In this document: positions 15,486 through 22,709 of the stretch, in pieces | Layout: every line of letters begins with the position of its first letter | Numbering within the stretch: position 1 is the stretch's first letter | From: JACVRW01 sp046735115 | GTDB taxonomy: Bacteria; Actinomycetota; Thermoleophilia; Solirubrobacterales; Thermoleophilaceae | Assembly: GCA_046735115.1 (NCBI GenBank) | Contig: JBKPSR010000027.1 | Span: forward strand, 17,072-81,071 | Length of the DNA: 64,000 nt | Direction: 5' to 3' | The notes under the pieces: generated by a model | Told to the model about the DNA's origin: nothing | Databases searched by the model: none | The model's input: the letters and a program-made list of their open reading frames with translations, nothing else | Program-made: the position numbers and the translations under genes

Positions 15486-15626
15486 CGTCGTCCGCTCCTG
15501 CGCCACGCTACCGCCAACCGGGCGTTTTTGCTCAGTTGCAACCGCCTGCTGCCGTGCATTTGCAGCGCAGCCGGAGGCTCTCGCAAACGGATCGCGACGC
15601 GGTCCGGCAAGCGAAAGGAGCAGGCA

Positions 15627-15929
15627 ATGAGCCTGCACAATCTCCGCCCGGCGCGCGCTCTGACGCTGGCCGCGGCGATCAGCGCACTCGCCGCGCCGGC
15701 CGCCTCGGCGGCTCCGGGCGAGGACTTCATTCCGGCAGCTCGCGGCGACGCTTTCGACCGCCCCGTGCCCGTGCGCGTTGTCCAGGTCGGAGCCGATCAG
15801 GGCTTCAACTGGGGTGACGCCGGGATCGGCGCCACCGGCGCGATCGCGCTCGCGGCCATCGGTGCCGGAGCGGCGCTCGCCACCGGGCGTCGCCCGCGTG
15901 CCCGCCACAACCCGCAGCCCATCCGCTGA
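15627..15929 (+). CDS. small secreted/membrane protein
   Basis: 100 residues. N-terminal signal peptide (LTLAAAISALAAPAASAAP, cleavage around residue 30), a short exported middle (VRVVQVGADQGFNWGDAGIG) and a C-terminal hydrophobic span (about 68-86) with basic tail. The start at 15627 has AAAGGAG 7 nt upstream. It is divergent from the BTAD fusion gene and 12 bp before the propeller protein gene, so it could be both target of that regulator and operon partner of the next gene. No family recognised. Confidence 0.65.
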   Translation: MSLHNLRPARALTLAAAISALAAPAASAAPGEDFIPAARGDAFDRPVPVRVVQVGADQGFNWGDAGIGATGAIALAAIGAGAALATGRRPRARHNPQPIR

Positions 15930-15941
15930 CAGGAGAGCTCG

Positions 15942-16889
15942 ATGATCTCAGCGATCCGTATTTGTGTGGCGCTGGCCGTGGCGGCGGCATTTGCCCCGGC
16001 CGCGCAGGCGCTCGAATTCTCGCCGTGGGCGCCGGCCGTGAACGCGGAGAGCGTTCTCGGCACGAGCGAGTTGCTCAACACGTCGGTGCAGGACGGCTGC
16101 CCCATCCAGTCGCCCGACCGGCTCAGCCTCTACATGGCGTCGACGAGGCCCAGGTTCGATGGCGACACCCGGACCGACATCGACATCTGGGTGGCGGAGC
16201 GGGAATCCAAGAACGCGCCCTGGGGCGCGCCGGTGAACCTGCCCTCGCCGGTCAACTCGACGGCGGACGATTTCTGCCCGACCCCGGTTCGGGGCGGCGG
16301 CCTGTTCTTCGTCAGCCGCCGCGTCATGCCCGGCGTGACCTGCGGCCTGGGCGACATCTACCTGACGCGCCTGAACCCCGGACAGGGCTGGGCGCAGCCT
16401 GAGCACCTCGGCTGCGAGGCCGACGGCGGCCCCAACACAGCGCTCGACGAGCAGGGCCCGTCGTACGTCAAGACGGGCGGGCCGACGCTGTACTTCTCGA
16501 GCGGGAGCTCGACCGCCGCGGACATCTACAAGAGTGAGCGGCACGGCGACGGGTCCTTCGGTCCACCTGAGCTCGTGACGTCGCTCAGCAGCAGCGCCGC
16601 GGTGGACGTCCAGCCGAACGTGCGGCACGACGGCCGGGAGGTCGTCTTCGCCTCAAACCGCGGAGGGCCGACGGCGTTCGGCGGCCAGGATCTCTGGGTC
16701 GCCACCCGCGCCGGTCCGAACGGCCCCTGGTCGACGCCGGTCAACATCGGCGGCAACGTGAACTCGACGGCCAACGAGACACGCCCGTCGCTGTCATGGG
16801 ACGGCACCACGCTCTACTTCGGGCGTGCCCCCGGACTCCCCGTCACGGCGGACATCTTCGTGACGACGAGGGAGAGGGTGGGCGACTAG
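15942..16889 (+). CDS. secreted PD40/TolB-like beta-propeller protein
   Basis: 315 residues with a signal peptide (cut near AQALEF, about residue 24). Repeated motifs such as RLSLYMASTRP, GGGLFFVSRR, PTLYFSSGSS, REVVFASNRGGP and TTLYFGRAPG, each followed by a DIW/DIY/DLW strand, are PD40 (WD40-like TolB) blades, about five or six in number. Such proteins act outside the membrane, often binding other proteins or cell-wall material. It has a ribosome-binding site (GGAGAG) and ends before a strong hairpin. Confidence 0.8.
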   Translation: MISAIRICVALAVAAAFAPAAQALEFSPWAPAVNAESVLGTSELLNTSVQDGCPIQSPDRLSLYMASTRPRFDGDTRTDIDIWVAERESKNAPWGAPVNLPSPVNSTADDFCPTPVRGGGLFFVSRRVMPGVTCGLGDIYLTRLNPGQGWAQPEHLGCEADGGPNTALDEQGPSYVKTGGPTLYFSSGSSTAADIYKSERHGDGSFGPPELVTSLSSSAAVDVQPNVRHDGREVVFASNRGGPTAFGGQDLWVATRAGPNGPWSTPVNIGGNVNSTANETRPSLSWDGTTLYFGRAPGLPVTADIFVTTRERVGD

Positions 16890-16929
16890 GTCGGGCGTCG
16901 CCAGCTGGCTGAACTACGGCATTGAGGGA

Positions 16930-16974
16930 GGCTCGGTCGGTTTTTGGTCTATATGACGGAAAACCGACCGAGCC
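16930..16974. terminator. 15-bp perfect hairpin terminator between convergent genes
   Basis: GGCTCGGTCGGTTTT (16930-16944) pairs perfectly with AAAACCGACCGAGCC (16960-16974) around a 15-nt loop. Because one arm ends in T and the other starts with A, it provides a short T-run in both directions, ideal for a bidirectional terminator between the propeller gene and the leftward GNAT gene. Confidence 0.85.
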
Positions 16975-16977
16975 CCT

Positions 16978-17517
16978 TCATTGCCGTCGTTCGCGCTCCA
17001 ACAGCCCGTACACGATGATGTCCAGATAGCGGTCGCCCACCCGCTCGTAATCGCGCAGCACGCCCTCGACCGTGAACCCCAGCCGCTCAGGGATGGCGCG
17101 GCTTCGCCGGTTGTCGGACGCCACCTGGATCTCCACGCGGTTCAGGTCGAGCTCGGCGAAGGCGTGATCCGTCAGGGCGCCAACCGCGCGCGTCATCAGC
17201 CCGCGTCCCTGGTGCTCCTCGGCCAGCCAGTAGCCGATGCTGGTCGCGCGCGCCTCCCACCTGATGCCGACGAAGCCGACCGAGCCGACCATCCGCCCGT
17301 CGAGGAGCATCGCCGTCTGAAAGCCGTCGTTCTCCTCGAGCTGGTGGCGGGTCCTCTTGATGAACCCGAGCGTCGCCTCCAGCGTCTGCGTGGCCGGCCA
17401 CGGCAGCCACTCAGCGAGGTAGGCCCGGTTCTGCTCGACAACCCCGTAGAGCTCCTCGGCGTCGGCCTCCTCAAGGACCCGCAGCTGGAGGCCGTCGGAC
17501 AGGTCGAAGCGAGGCAT
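16978..17517 (-). CDS. GNAT acetyltransferase, RimJ/RimL-like
   Basis: 179 residues. Segments ELYGVVEQNRAYLAEWLPW, IGYWLAEEHQGRGLMTRAV (acetyl-CoA binding, Q/RxxGxG/A loop) and LNRVEIQVASDNRRSRAIPE with LGFTVEGVLRDYERVGDRY match RimJ/RimL-type N-terminal or antibiotic-inactivating acetyltransferases. The ATG at 17517 begins the conserved domain; the frame extends further upstream but that part is not conserved and would overlap the divergent cupin gene. Target unknown. Confidence 0.88.
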   Translation of the reverse strand: MPRFDLSDGLQLRVLEEADAEELYGVVEQNRAYLAEWLPWPATQTLEATLGFIKRTRHQLEENDGFQTAMLLDGRMVGSVGFVGIRWEARATSIGYWLAEEHQGRGLMTRAVGALTDHAFAELDLNRVEIQVASDNRRSRAIPERLGFTVEGVLRDYERVGDRYLDIIVYGLLERERRQ

Positions 17518-17542
17518 GTGACCTTTAGATATCACTCGTGTC

Positions 17543-18055
17543 ATGGTTGTAGATCCGGTGCTCCGGCAGCGGCTCGAGTTCACCCGCGGCACCGATCCCG
17601 ATGGCGGAGAGGTGCTTCACGTCGAGATCTGGCTCGATCCGCGCGGCGGTGTGACCCCTCACATCCATCCGGCGATGGAGGAGCGGTTCGAGGTGCTCTC
17701 CGGCACCCCGAGCTTCCTCGCGGGCCGAGAGTGGCGGACCGCGGCCGCGGGCGAGACAGTCGTGGTGCCCGCCGGCAGCCGTCACGCCTACCGGAACCGG
17801 AGTACCGAGACGGTCCACATGGTGTGCCACGCGCGCCCGCCGTCGACGCTGCAGGAGTTCCTCGAGGAGACCGCCGCGCTGAGCCGCGCGGGGAAGATCA
17901 CGCGCCGAGGCCTCCCGACCGGGTTTCGCGCGCTTCGCGACGGCCTCGCGCTTGCAGCGCGGCACCGCGACATGGTCGTGCTGCTGTTCCCGCCTATGCC
18001 TCCTCCGGTCGTGCAGAAGCTGCTCTTCGCACGCCATAATCGGGATAATCCCTAA
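17543..18055 (+). CDS. cupin-domain protein
   Basis: 170 residues. One cupin barrel (about 10-100) with motif 1 GGVTPHIHPAMEERFEVLSG (two His and a Glu as metal ligands) and motif 2 VPAGSRHAYRNRS with the third His. The remaining 70 residues are helical and unassigned. Function may be enzymatic or sensory. It precedes the peroxiredoxin gene by 15 bp, so the two are likely co-transcribed and may relate to redox metabolism (inference). Confidence 0.8.
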   Translation: MVVDPVLRQRLEFTRGTDPDGGEVLHVEIWLDPRGGVTPHIHPAMEERFEVLSGTPSFLAGREWRTAAAGETVVVPAGSRHAYRNRSTETVHMVCHARPPSTLQEFLEETAALSRAGKITRRGLPTGFRALRDGLALAARHRDMVVLLFPPMPPPVVQKLLFARHNRDNP

Positions 18056-18070
18056 AAACCGGAGGGATTA

Positions 18071-18733
18071 ATGGCTCTTCAGATCGGCGACACCGCCCCC
18101 GACTTCGAGGCCGAGACGACAGAGGGCAAGGTCAGCTTCCACGACTGGATCGGCGACTCCTGGGCCGTGCTGTTCTCGCACCCGCGGGACTTCACCCCGG
18201 TCTGCACGACGGAGCTCGGCTACATGGCCAGCATCAAGCCAGAGTTCGACAAGCGGAACGTCAAGATCATCGGCCTCTCCGTCGACCCGCTCGAGAACCA
18301 CGAGAAGTGGGCCGCCGACATCGAGGAGACGCAGGGCTACGCGCCGAACTACCCGATGATCGGCGACCCGGAGTTCGCCGTCTCGAAGGCGTACGGGATG
18401 CTCCCCGCCGACGTCGACGGCGATCCCACCGAGCGCACGCCGGCGCAGAACCAGACGGTTCGCAACGTCTTCGTCATCGGCCCGGATAAGAAGATCAAGC
18501 TGATCCTCGTCTACCCCATGACGACGGGTCGCAACTTCGACGAGGTGCTGCGCGTGATCGACTCGCTCCAGCTGACCGCGAGCCACAAGGTCTCGACGCC
18601 GGTCAACTGGCGGCAGGGCGAGAGCGTGATCATCGCCGGCTCGGTGAAGGACGAGGAGGCGAAGGAGATCTTCGGCGAGTGGGAGTCGCCGAAGCCTTAC
18701 ATCCGGATCGTGCCGCAGCCCAACGGGAGATAG
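18071..18733 (+). CDS. 1-Cys peroxiredoxin (Prx6 type)
   Basis: 220 residues, full length for the Prx6 class. It reduces hydrogen peroxide and organic hydroperoxides. Seen: HPRDFTPVCTTELG with peroxidatic Cys (about 46) and its Thr/Pro partners, Arg in the NQTVRNVFVIGPDKKI region, and the long C-terminal domain (VNWRQGESVIIAG to EWESPKPYIRIVPQPN) that separates Prx6 from 2-Cys types. A strong GGAGG lies 7 nt before ATG. It ends at an 11-bp hairpin. Confidence 0.95.
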   Translation: MALQIGDTAPDFEAETTEGKVSFHDWIGDSWAVLFSHPRDFTPVCTTELGYMASIKPEFDKRNVKIIGLSVDPLENHEKWAADIEETQGYAPNYPMIGDPEFAVSKAYGMLPADVDGDPTERTPAQNQTVRNVFVIGPDKKIKLILVYPMTTGRNFDEVLRVIDSLQLTASHKVSTPVNWRQGESVIIAGSVKDEEAKEIFGEWESPKPYIRIVPQPNGR

Positions 18734-18741
18734 GGAGGCTG

Positions 18742-18766
18742 AAGCGCCGGGCACAGCCCGGCGCTT
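18742..18766. terminator. 11-bp hairpin terminator after the peroxiredoxin gene
   Basis: AAGCGCCGGGC (18742-18752) pairs with GCCCGGCGCTT (18756-18766), loop ACA. It separates the rightward peroxiredoxin gene from the leftward thiamine-precursor transport genes. The following bases TTGCCGAAC repeat those after the hairpin at 3377-3397. Confidence 0.75.
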
Positions 18767-18779
18767 GCCGAACCGCGAC

Positions 18780-19778
18780 TCAGAGCCCCGCTCCGGGCAG
18801 CAGCCGGTTGTCGTAGGACGCCGCCGGGTCGGGCGGGTTCTCGAGCAGCTGGTTCTCCTTCATCCAGGCCGAGAACTCGTCCCACTGGGCGGGGTCCTGC
18901 CAGCCGAACGGCTTCCCCTCGGGCGGGAAGAACAGCGGCAGGGTGACCTTGACAGAGGCCCGCTGCAGCTCCGGGTCGAGATCGGGGTTCGCCTTGAGGA
19001 GGCCCTCGATCGCCTGGTCGGGGTCGGTGCGCAGGTCACGGGTGCCGCGTGAGACGGCGCCGATGAAAGCGCGGATCTTGTCGCCGTCGCGCTCAAGCGC
19101 CGACTCGTTCGCCACGAGCACCAGCTCGTTGTAGGACGGCACGCCCGCGTCCTCGATGCGGATGATCCGCGGGTGCTTGCCGCGCAGCTTCAGATCCTGG
19201 CCCTCGTAGTTCCAGAACGCGCCGAGCGCGGCGTCGATCTTCCCCGTGATCAGCGCGGGGCTGAAGCCGAAGCCCACGTTGCGGACCTTGACGCTCGCCG
19301 GGTTGACGCCGGCGTCGGCGAGGATCGTCTTCAGGTACGCCTCCTGGTAGTCGATCCCGGCCGTCCCCACCGTCTTCCCCTTCAGGTCCGCCGGCTTGGA
19401 GATCTTCGCCTTCGGGAGCGAGATGATCGAGGTGAGCGGCTTCTGGACGAGCGCGGCGACGCTCACCACCCTGAGCCCCTGGTCGCGCGCCCGCAGCACC
19501 TCGGGCTCGTAGGAGATCGCGAGGTCGACGCGTCCCGCCGCCACCTGCTTGATCGGCGCGGCCGGGTCGGGCGGTTGGCGGATCGCAACGTCGAGGCCGG
19601 CCTGCTTGAAGTCGCCCCCGGCCTGCGCGGCGTAGATGCCGGCGTGGTCGGCGTTCGGGAAGTAGTCGAGCATCAGCTCGATGTGCTTCGAGCCCGTGGG
19701 CTGGAGCACGTCGTGCTTCTCGCCGCAGCCGGCGAGCGCGAGAGCCACCACGCACGCGAGCGCGGCCAGCCATCTCAT
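18780..19778 (-). CDS. thiY: NMT1/THI5-like substrate-binding lipoprotein, thiamine-precursor ABC importer
   Basis: 332 residues. Lipoprotein signal with lipobox LALAGC (Cys about 18). ELMLDYFPNADHAGIYAAQA near the N-terminus and ISYEPEVLRARDQGLRVVSV are typical of ThiY/THI5-like proteins that bind formylaminopyrimidine or HMP, the pyrimidine part of thiamine; STRICTLY only the fold is certain, but the TPP riboswitch upstream of the operon supports the ligand class. ATG at 19778 overlaps the permease stop (ATGA), so the earlier in-frame codon is not used. Confidence 0.88.
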   Translation of the reverse strand: MRWLAALACVVALALAGCGEKHDVLQPTGSKHIELMLDYFPNADHAGIYAAQAGGDFKQAGLDVAIRQPPDPAAPIKQVAAGRVDLAISYEPEVLRARDQGLRVVSVAALVQKPLTSIISLPKAKISKPADLKGKTVGTAGIDYQEAYLKTILADAGVNPASVKVRNVGFGFSPALITGKIDAALGAFWNYEGQDLKLRGKHPRIIRIEDAGVPSYNELVLVANESALERDGDKIRAFIGAVSRGTRDLRTDPDQAIEGLLKANPDLDPELQRASVKVTLPLFFPPEGKPFGWQDPAQWDEFSAWMKENQLLENPPDPAASYDNRLLPGAGL

Positions 19779-20557
19779 ACGGGTTGTTCCTTTCGATTCC
19801 ACGGACAAGCCAGACGTTCCACCAGAGCGACGAGGGCAAACAGCGCGACCGCCATGACCGTCAGCAGGACGATCCCCGCGTAGACGCGCGGCGTCTGGAG
19901 CTGATTGTTGCCCAGCAGCACCAGCCGCCCGAGGCCCTCATCTGCCCCGGCCCATTCGCCGAACACGGCTCCGATCACTGACACCGTAGCGGCCACCTTC
20001 AGGCCGCTGAACAGGAAGGGCAGCGCGGACGGCAGCTCGGCGCTCCGCAGCGTCCGGAGGCGCGACGCTCCCATGCTCCTCATCAGCTTGAGCAGCTCGG
20101 GCTCGACGGAGCGCAGGCCGTCGAGCAGGTTCACCGTGATCGGGAAGAAGCAGATCAGCGCCACGATGGCGAGCTTCGGGCCGATGCCGTAGTCGAACGC
20201 GAGCACGAAGATCGGGGCGAGCACCACCACCGGGATCGCCTGCGACGCGACGAGCAGCGGGTAGGCGGCGTCGCGAAGCGGCCGGAAAATGTGCATCGCG
20301 ACCGCGAACGACACGCCCGCCACGGTCGAGATCCCGAGCCCGAGGACGACCTCGAGCAGGGTGACGCCCGCGTTGTCCATGAGGAGCGACCAGTCGTCGC
20401 GCAGCGCCTCGAAGGTCTCGACGGGCGAGGCCAGCGTGAGGTCGTCCACCGAGGGCAGCGAGGCCACGCCCTGCCAGGCGAGCACGAACAGCGCCAGTAG
20501 GACGGACGCCAGGCCGACACGCGTGGCGCGGGCGCGTGCGGAGCGCTGCTCCCTCAT
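19775..20557 (-). CDS. thiX: ABC transporter permease, thiamine precursor uptake
   Basis: 260 residues, about six membrane spans. VPELLKLMRSMGASRLRTLR-type EAA loop (seen as LKLMRSMGASRLRTLRSAE) followed by LPSALPFLFSGLKVAATVSV marks a permease of the SsuC/TauC/ThiX group. It lies between the ATPase and binding-protein genes with ATGA overlaps on both sides. The C-terminus is set by the stop at 19775; the much longer frame to 21988 is antisense noise. Confidence 0.9.
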   Translation of the reverse strand: MREQRSARARATRVGLASVLLALFVLAWQGVASLPSVDDLTLASPVETFEALRDDWSLLMDNAGVTLLEVVLGLGISTVAGVSFAVAMHIFRPLRDAAYPLLVASQAIPVVVLAPIFVLAFDYGIGPKLAIVALICFFPITVNLLDGLRSVEPELLKLMRSMGASRLRTLRSAELPSALPFLFSGLKVAATVSVIGAVFGEWAGADEGLGRLVLLGNNQLQTPRVYAGIVLLTVMAVALFALVALVERLACPWNRKEQPV

Positions 20558-21315
20558 AGCCCGAGCGCCCCCAGCGCGCGCCGCTTGACCGCGCCGAACT
20601 CGGCGCTCGTCACGTCGCGCGGCCGCTCCAGGTCTACCTCGATCTCGGCGACCACTCGGCCCGGCCGCGGCGACAGCACCGCCAGGCGGTCGGCCAGGAA
20701 CACCGCCTCGTCGACGTCGTGGGTCACGAGCAGCACCGTGCGCGGCTCCTGGTCGAGCGCGTCCGCGAGCCAGCGCTGCATCGAGGCGCGCGTGATCGAG
20801 TCGAGTGCGCCGAACGGCTCGTCGAGCAGCAGCAGCCGGCGGCCGGGCAGAAGCGTGCGCAGGAACGCCACCCGCTGGCGCATGCCGCCCGATAGCTCGG
20901 CCGGGCGGGCGTGCTCGAACTCGGCAAGTCCGAAGCGCTCGAACAGCGGCACGGCGCGCCGGCGCGCCTCCGCGCGCGGGACGCCCTGGCACTCGAGCGC
21001 CAGCGCCGCGTTCGCCAGCGCGGTCCGCCAGGGCAGCAGCAGGTCGCGCTGGGGCATGTAGGCGCAGACCGCGCGCCGTGCCGCGGCGTCCGTCGCACCG
21101 GCGGCCGAGACCGTGCCCTCGTCGGGCTCCTGGAGCCCGGCGATCAGCTCGAGCAGCGTGGACTTGCCGCAGCCCGACGGCCCCACAACCGCCAGCACCT
21201 CGTCCCGGCGCACGCTCAGGTCGACGCCCTCGAGCGCCGTGACCCTCCGGTAGCGGCGGGTGACGTCCTCTAACGAAAGAGACTCCCTTGCGGGAGCCTC
21301 GGTCTCGGTCTGCAT
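20554..21315 (-). CDS. thiZ: ABC transporter ATP-binding protein, thiamine precursor uptake
   Basis: 253 residues. Walker A GPSGCGKST (about 45), Q-loop MPQRDLLLPWRTALAN, signature LSGGMRQRVA (about 143), Walker B LLLLDEPFGALD (about 163) and switch His in LLVTHDVDEAV are all intact; the group is that of SsuB/TauB/ThiZ. The ATG at 21315 is chosen because it follows the GGAGGGAG of the TPP riboswitch by 2-3 nt; an in-frame codon 6 residues upstream would lie within the riboswitch. Confidence 0.92.
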   Translation of the reverse strand: MQTETEAPARESLSLEDVTRRYRRVTALEGVDLSVRRDEVLAVVGPSGCGKSTLLELIAGLQEPDEGTVSAAGATDAAARRAVCAYMPQRDLLLPWRTALANAALALECQGVPRAEARRRAVPLFERFGLAEFEHARPAELSGGMRQRVAFLRTLLPGRRLLLLDEPFGALDSITRASMQRWLADALDQEPRTVLLVTHDVDEAVFLADRLAVLSPRPGRVVAEIEVDLERPRDVTSAEFGAVKRRALGALGL

Positions 21316-21317
21316 CG

Positions 21318-21406
21318 CTCCCTCCGCGGGCATTACCCCACAGGTTCGAAGGGTCAGCGCCGGGTGTCCTAGGCGCTATCTCAGCCCGCGTCCGCGAGCA
21401 CCCCTG
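21318..21406 (-). promoter_or_regulatory. TPP riboswitch (THI element)
   Basis: Read on the minus strand the segment contains the conserved THI parts in order: GGGGTGC (21399-21405), CTGAGA (21379-21384), GACCCTTCGAACCTG, GGGTAATGCC and GCGGAGGGAG ending at 21318. Thiamine pyrophosphate binding normally turns such leaders off. The last block doubles as ribosome-binding site for the thiZ start, so control is probably at translation initiation. It is placed to control thiZ, thiX and thiY. The element overlaps the 3' end of the upstream MFS gene. Confidence 0.95.
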
Positions 21407-22709
21407 TTGTCCTGTCACCCAGACTAGCGTCTTGGCGAGCGGCGGCGGGCCCACCCTCGACCTCCCGCACGCCCGGCACGAGGAACGCCGCGCATGTGAC
21501 GACGGCGCCCACCACGCCGGCCGCCACCAGCGTCCCGCGCGTCCCGATCGCGCCGGCCACGGAGCCGGTGAGCGCGAAGGAGAGCGGGAGCAGCCCGATC
21601 GAGATGAGCCAGTCGATGCTCGACACGCGTCCGAGCATCGTGCGCGGCACGTGGCGCTGCTTGAGGGTCGCCCAGACGATGGTCCCGGCAGTCTCGAGGG
21701 CGTTGAAGGCGAGCGCCGCGAGCATGAGCTGCCACACCGCGCTCGCGACGCCGTAGCCGGCGATGGCCAGCGTCGCCAACGTCCAGCACACGTAGATGAA
21801 GCCGATCGCCCGACGGGGGATGTCGCTCTGCCCCATCGCAATCGCACACGCGACCGAGCCGATCCCGCCGGCGGCGAATACCAGGCCGAGATCGCGCGCG
21901 CTGCCCGCCAGGTCGTTCTTGACGAGGTAGGGGAGGAGGACCTCGAGCGGGCCCATGAAGCACAGATACGCCACGGCGGCGCTCGCAAAGGTCGCCCAGA
22001 GCCAGGCGCGGCCGCGCACGAAGCGCCACCCCTCGGCGAGGTCTCGCGTCACGGAGCGGGTGCGGGCCGCCGCCGGCCGGGCGGCGACACGTACGAGCAG
22101 CAACGTCGCGGCGGAGAAGAGGAAAGTCGCGCTGTCGAGCGCGAAGACGAGGCCCGCGCCACCGGATGCCACCAACACACCGCCGAGCGCCGGGCCTGCC
22201 ATCCGGAACACGATCGGCCGCACCAGCTGGTCCAAGGCGTTCGCCTGGGCAAGGCGTTCCGACGGCACGATGTCCGGCACGACCGCGTCGAACGCCGGCG
22301 CGAAGAACGCGGCGCCGCTGCCGTACAGCGCGGCCAGGGCGGCGATCTGCCAGACCTCGAGCGCCCCGGTCAGCGCGAGCCCGGCGAGGACCGCCCCGGA
22401 GAGCGCCCGGAGGAGGTCGGCTCCCACCATGATGCGGCGCCGGTCGAAGCGATCGCTCGCCACCCCTCCGAGCAGCAGGAACAGGATCGTCGGCACGGTC
22501 ATGGCGATCCCGACCACGGACATCGCGGTCGGAGTGTTCGACAGCTCGTAGACCTGCCAGGCGATCGCGACCAGAAACGCGCCGTCGCCCAACAGCGACA
22601 CGCACATCGCGGTCCAGAGCCTCCGGAAGTTGGGGTCTCTGAGCGGGACGAGCAGGCCGACGCGCGCTACGCCGCCGGGCCTGTCGAGCGCCTCATGGCT
22701 GTGGTGCAT
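21381..22709 (-). CDS. MFS transporter (MFS_3/EntS-like)
   Basis: 442 residues with twelve predicted spans. RDPNFRRLWTAMCVSLLGDG, LGGVASDRFDRRRIMVGADL (loop 2-3 motif) and VPSERLAQANALDQLVRPIV are typical of the MFS_3 group that includes the enterobactin exporter EntS and macrolide pumps. Substrate unknown. It begins within the last codons of the GGDEF-EAL gene (17-bp overlap) and its stop TGA lies inside the CTGAGA motif of the TPP riboswitch, so read-through into the thi genes is possible. Confidence 0.85.
   Translation of the reverse strand: MHHSHEALDRPGGVARVGLLVPLRDPNFRRLWTAMCVSLLGDGAFLVAIAWQVYELSNTPTAMSVVGIAMTVPTILFLLLGGVASDRFDRRRIMVGADLLRALSGAVLAGLALTGALEVWQIAALAALYGSGAAFFAPAFDAVVPDIVPSERLAQANALDQLVRPIVFRMAGPALGGVLVASGGAGLVFALDSATFLFSAATLLLVRVAARPAAARTRSVTRDLAEGWRFVRGRAWLWATFASAAVAYLCFMGPLEVLLPYLVKNDLAGSARDLGLVFAAGGIGSVACAIAMGQSDIPRRAIGFIYVCWTLATLAIAGYGVASAVWQLMLAALAFNALETAGTIVWATLKQRHVPRTMLGRVSSIDWLISIGLLPLSFALTGSVAGAIGTRGTLVAAGVVGAVVTCAAFLVPGVREVEGGPAAARQDASLGDRTTGVLADAG

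Noticed and set aside
18020..18070. GGGATAATCCC before the peroxiredoxin gene as a redox operator
   Set aside because: Short palindrome inside the end of the cupin gene; no second copy or known regulator motif could be matched.
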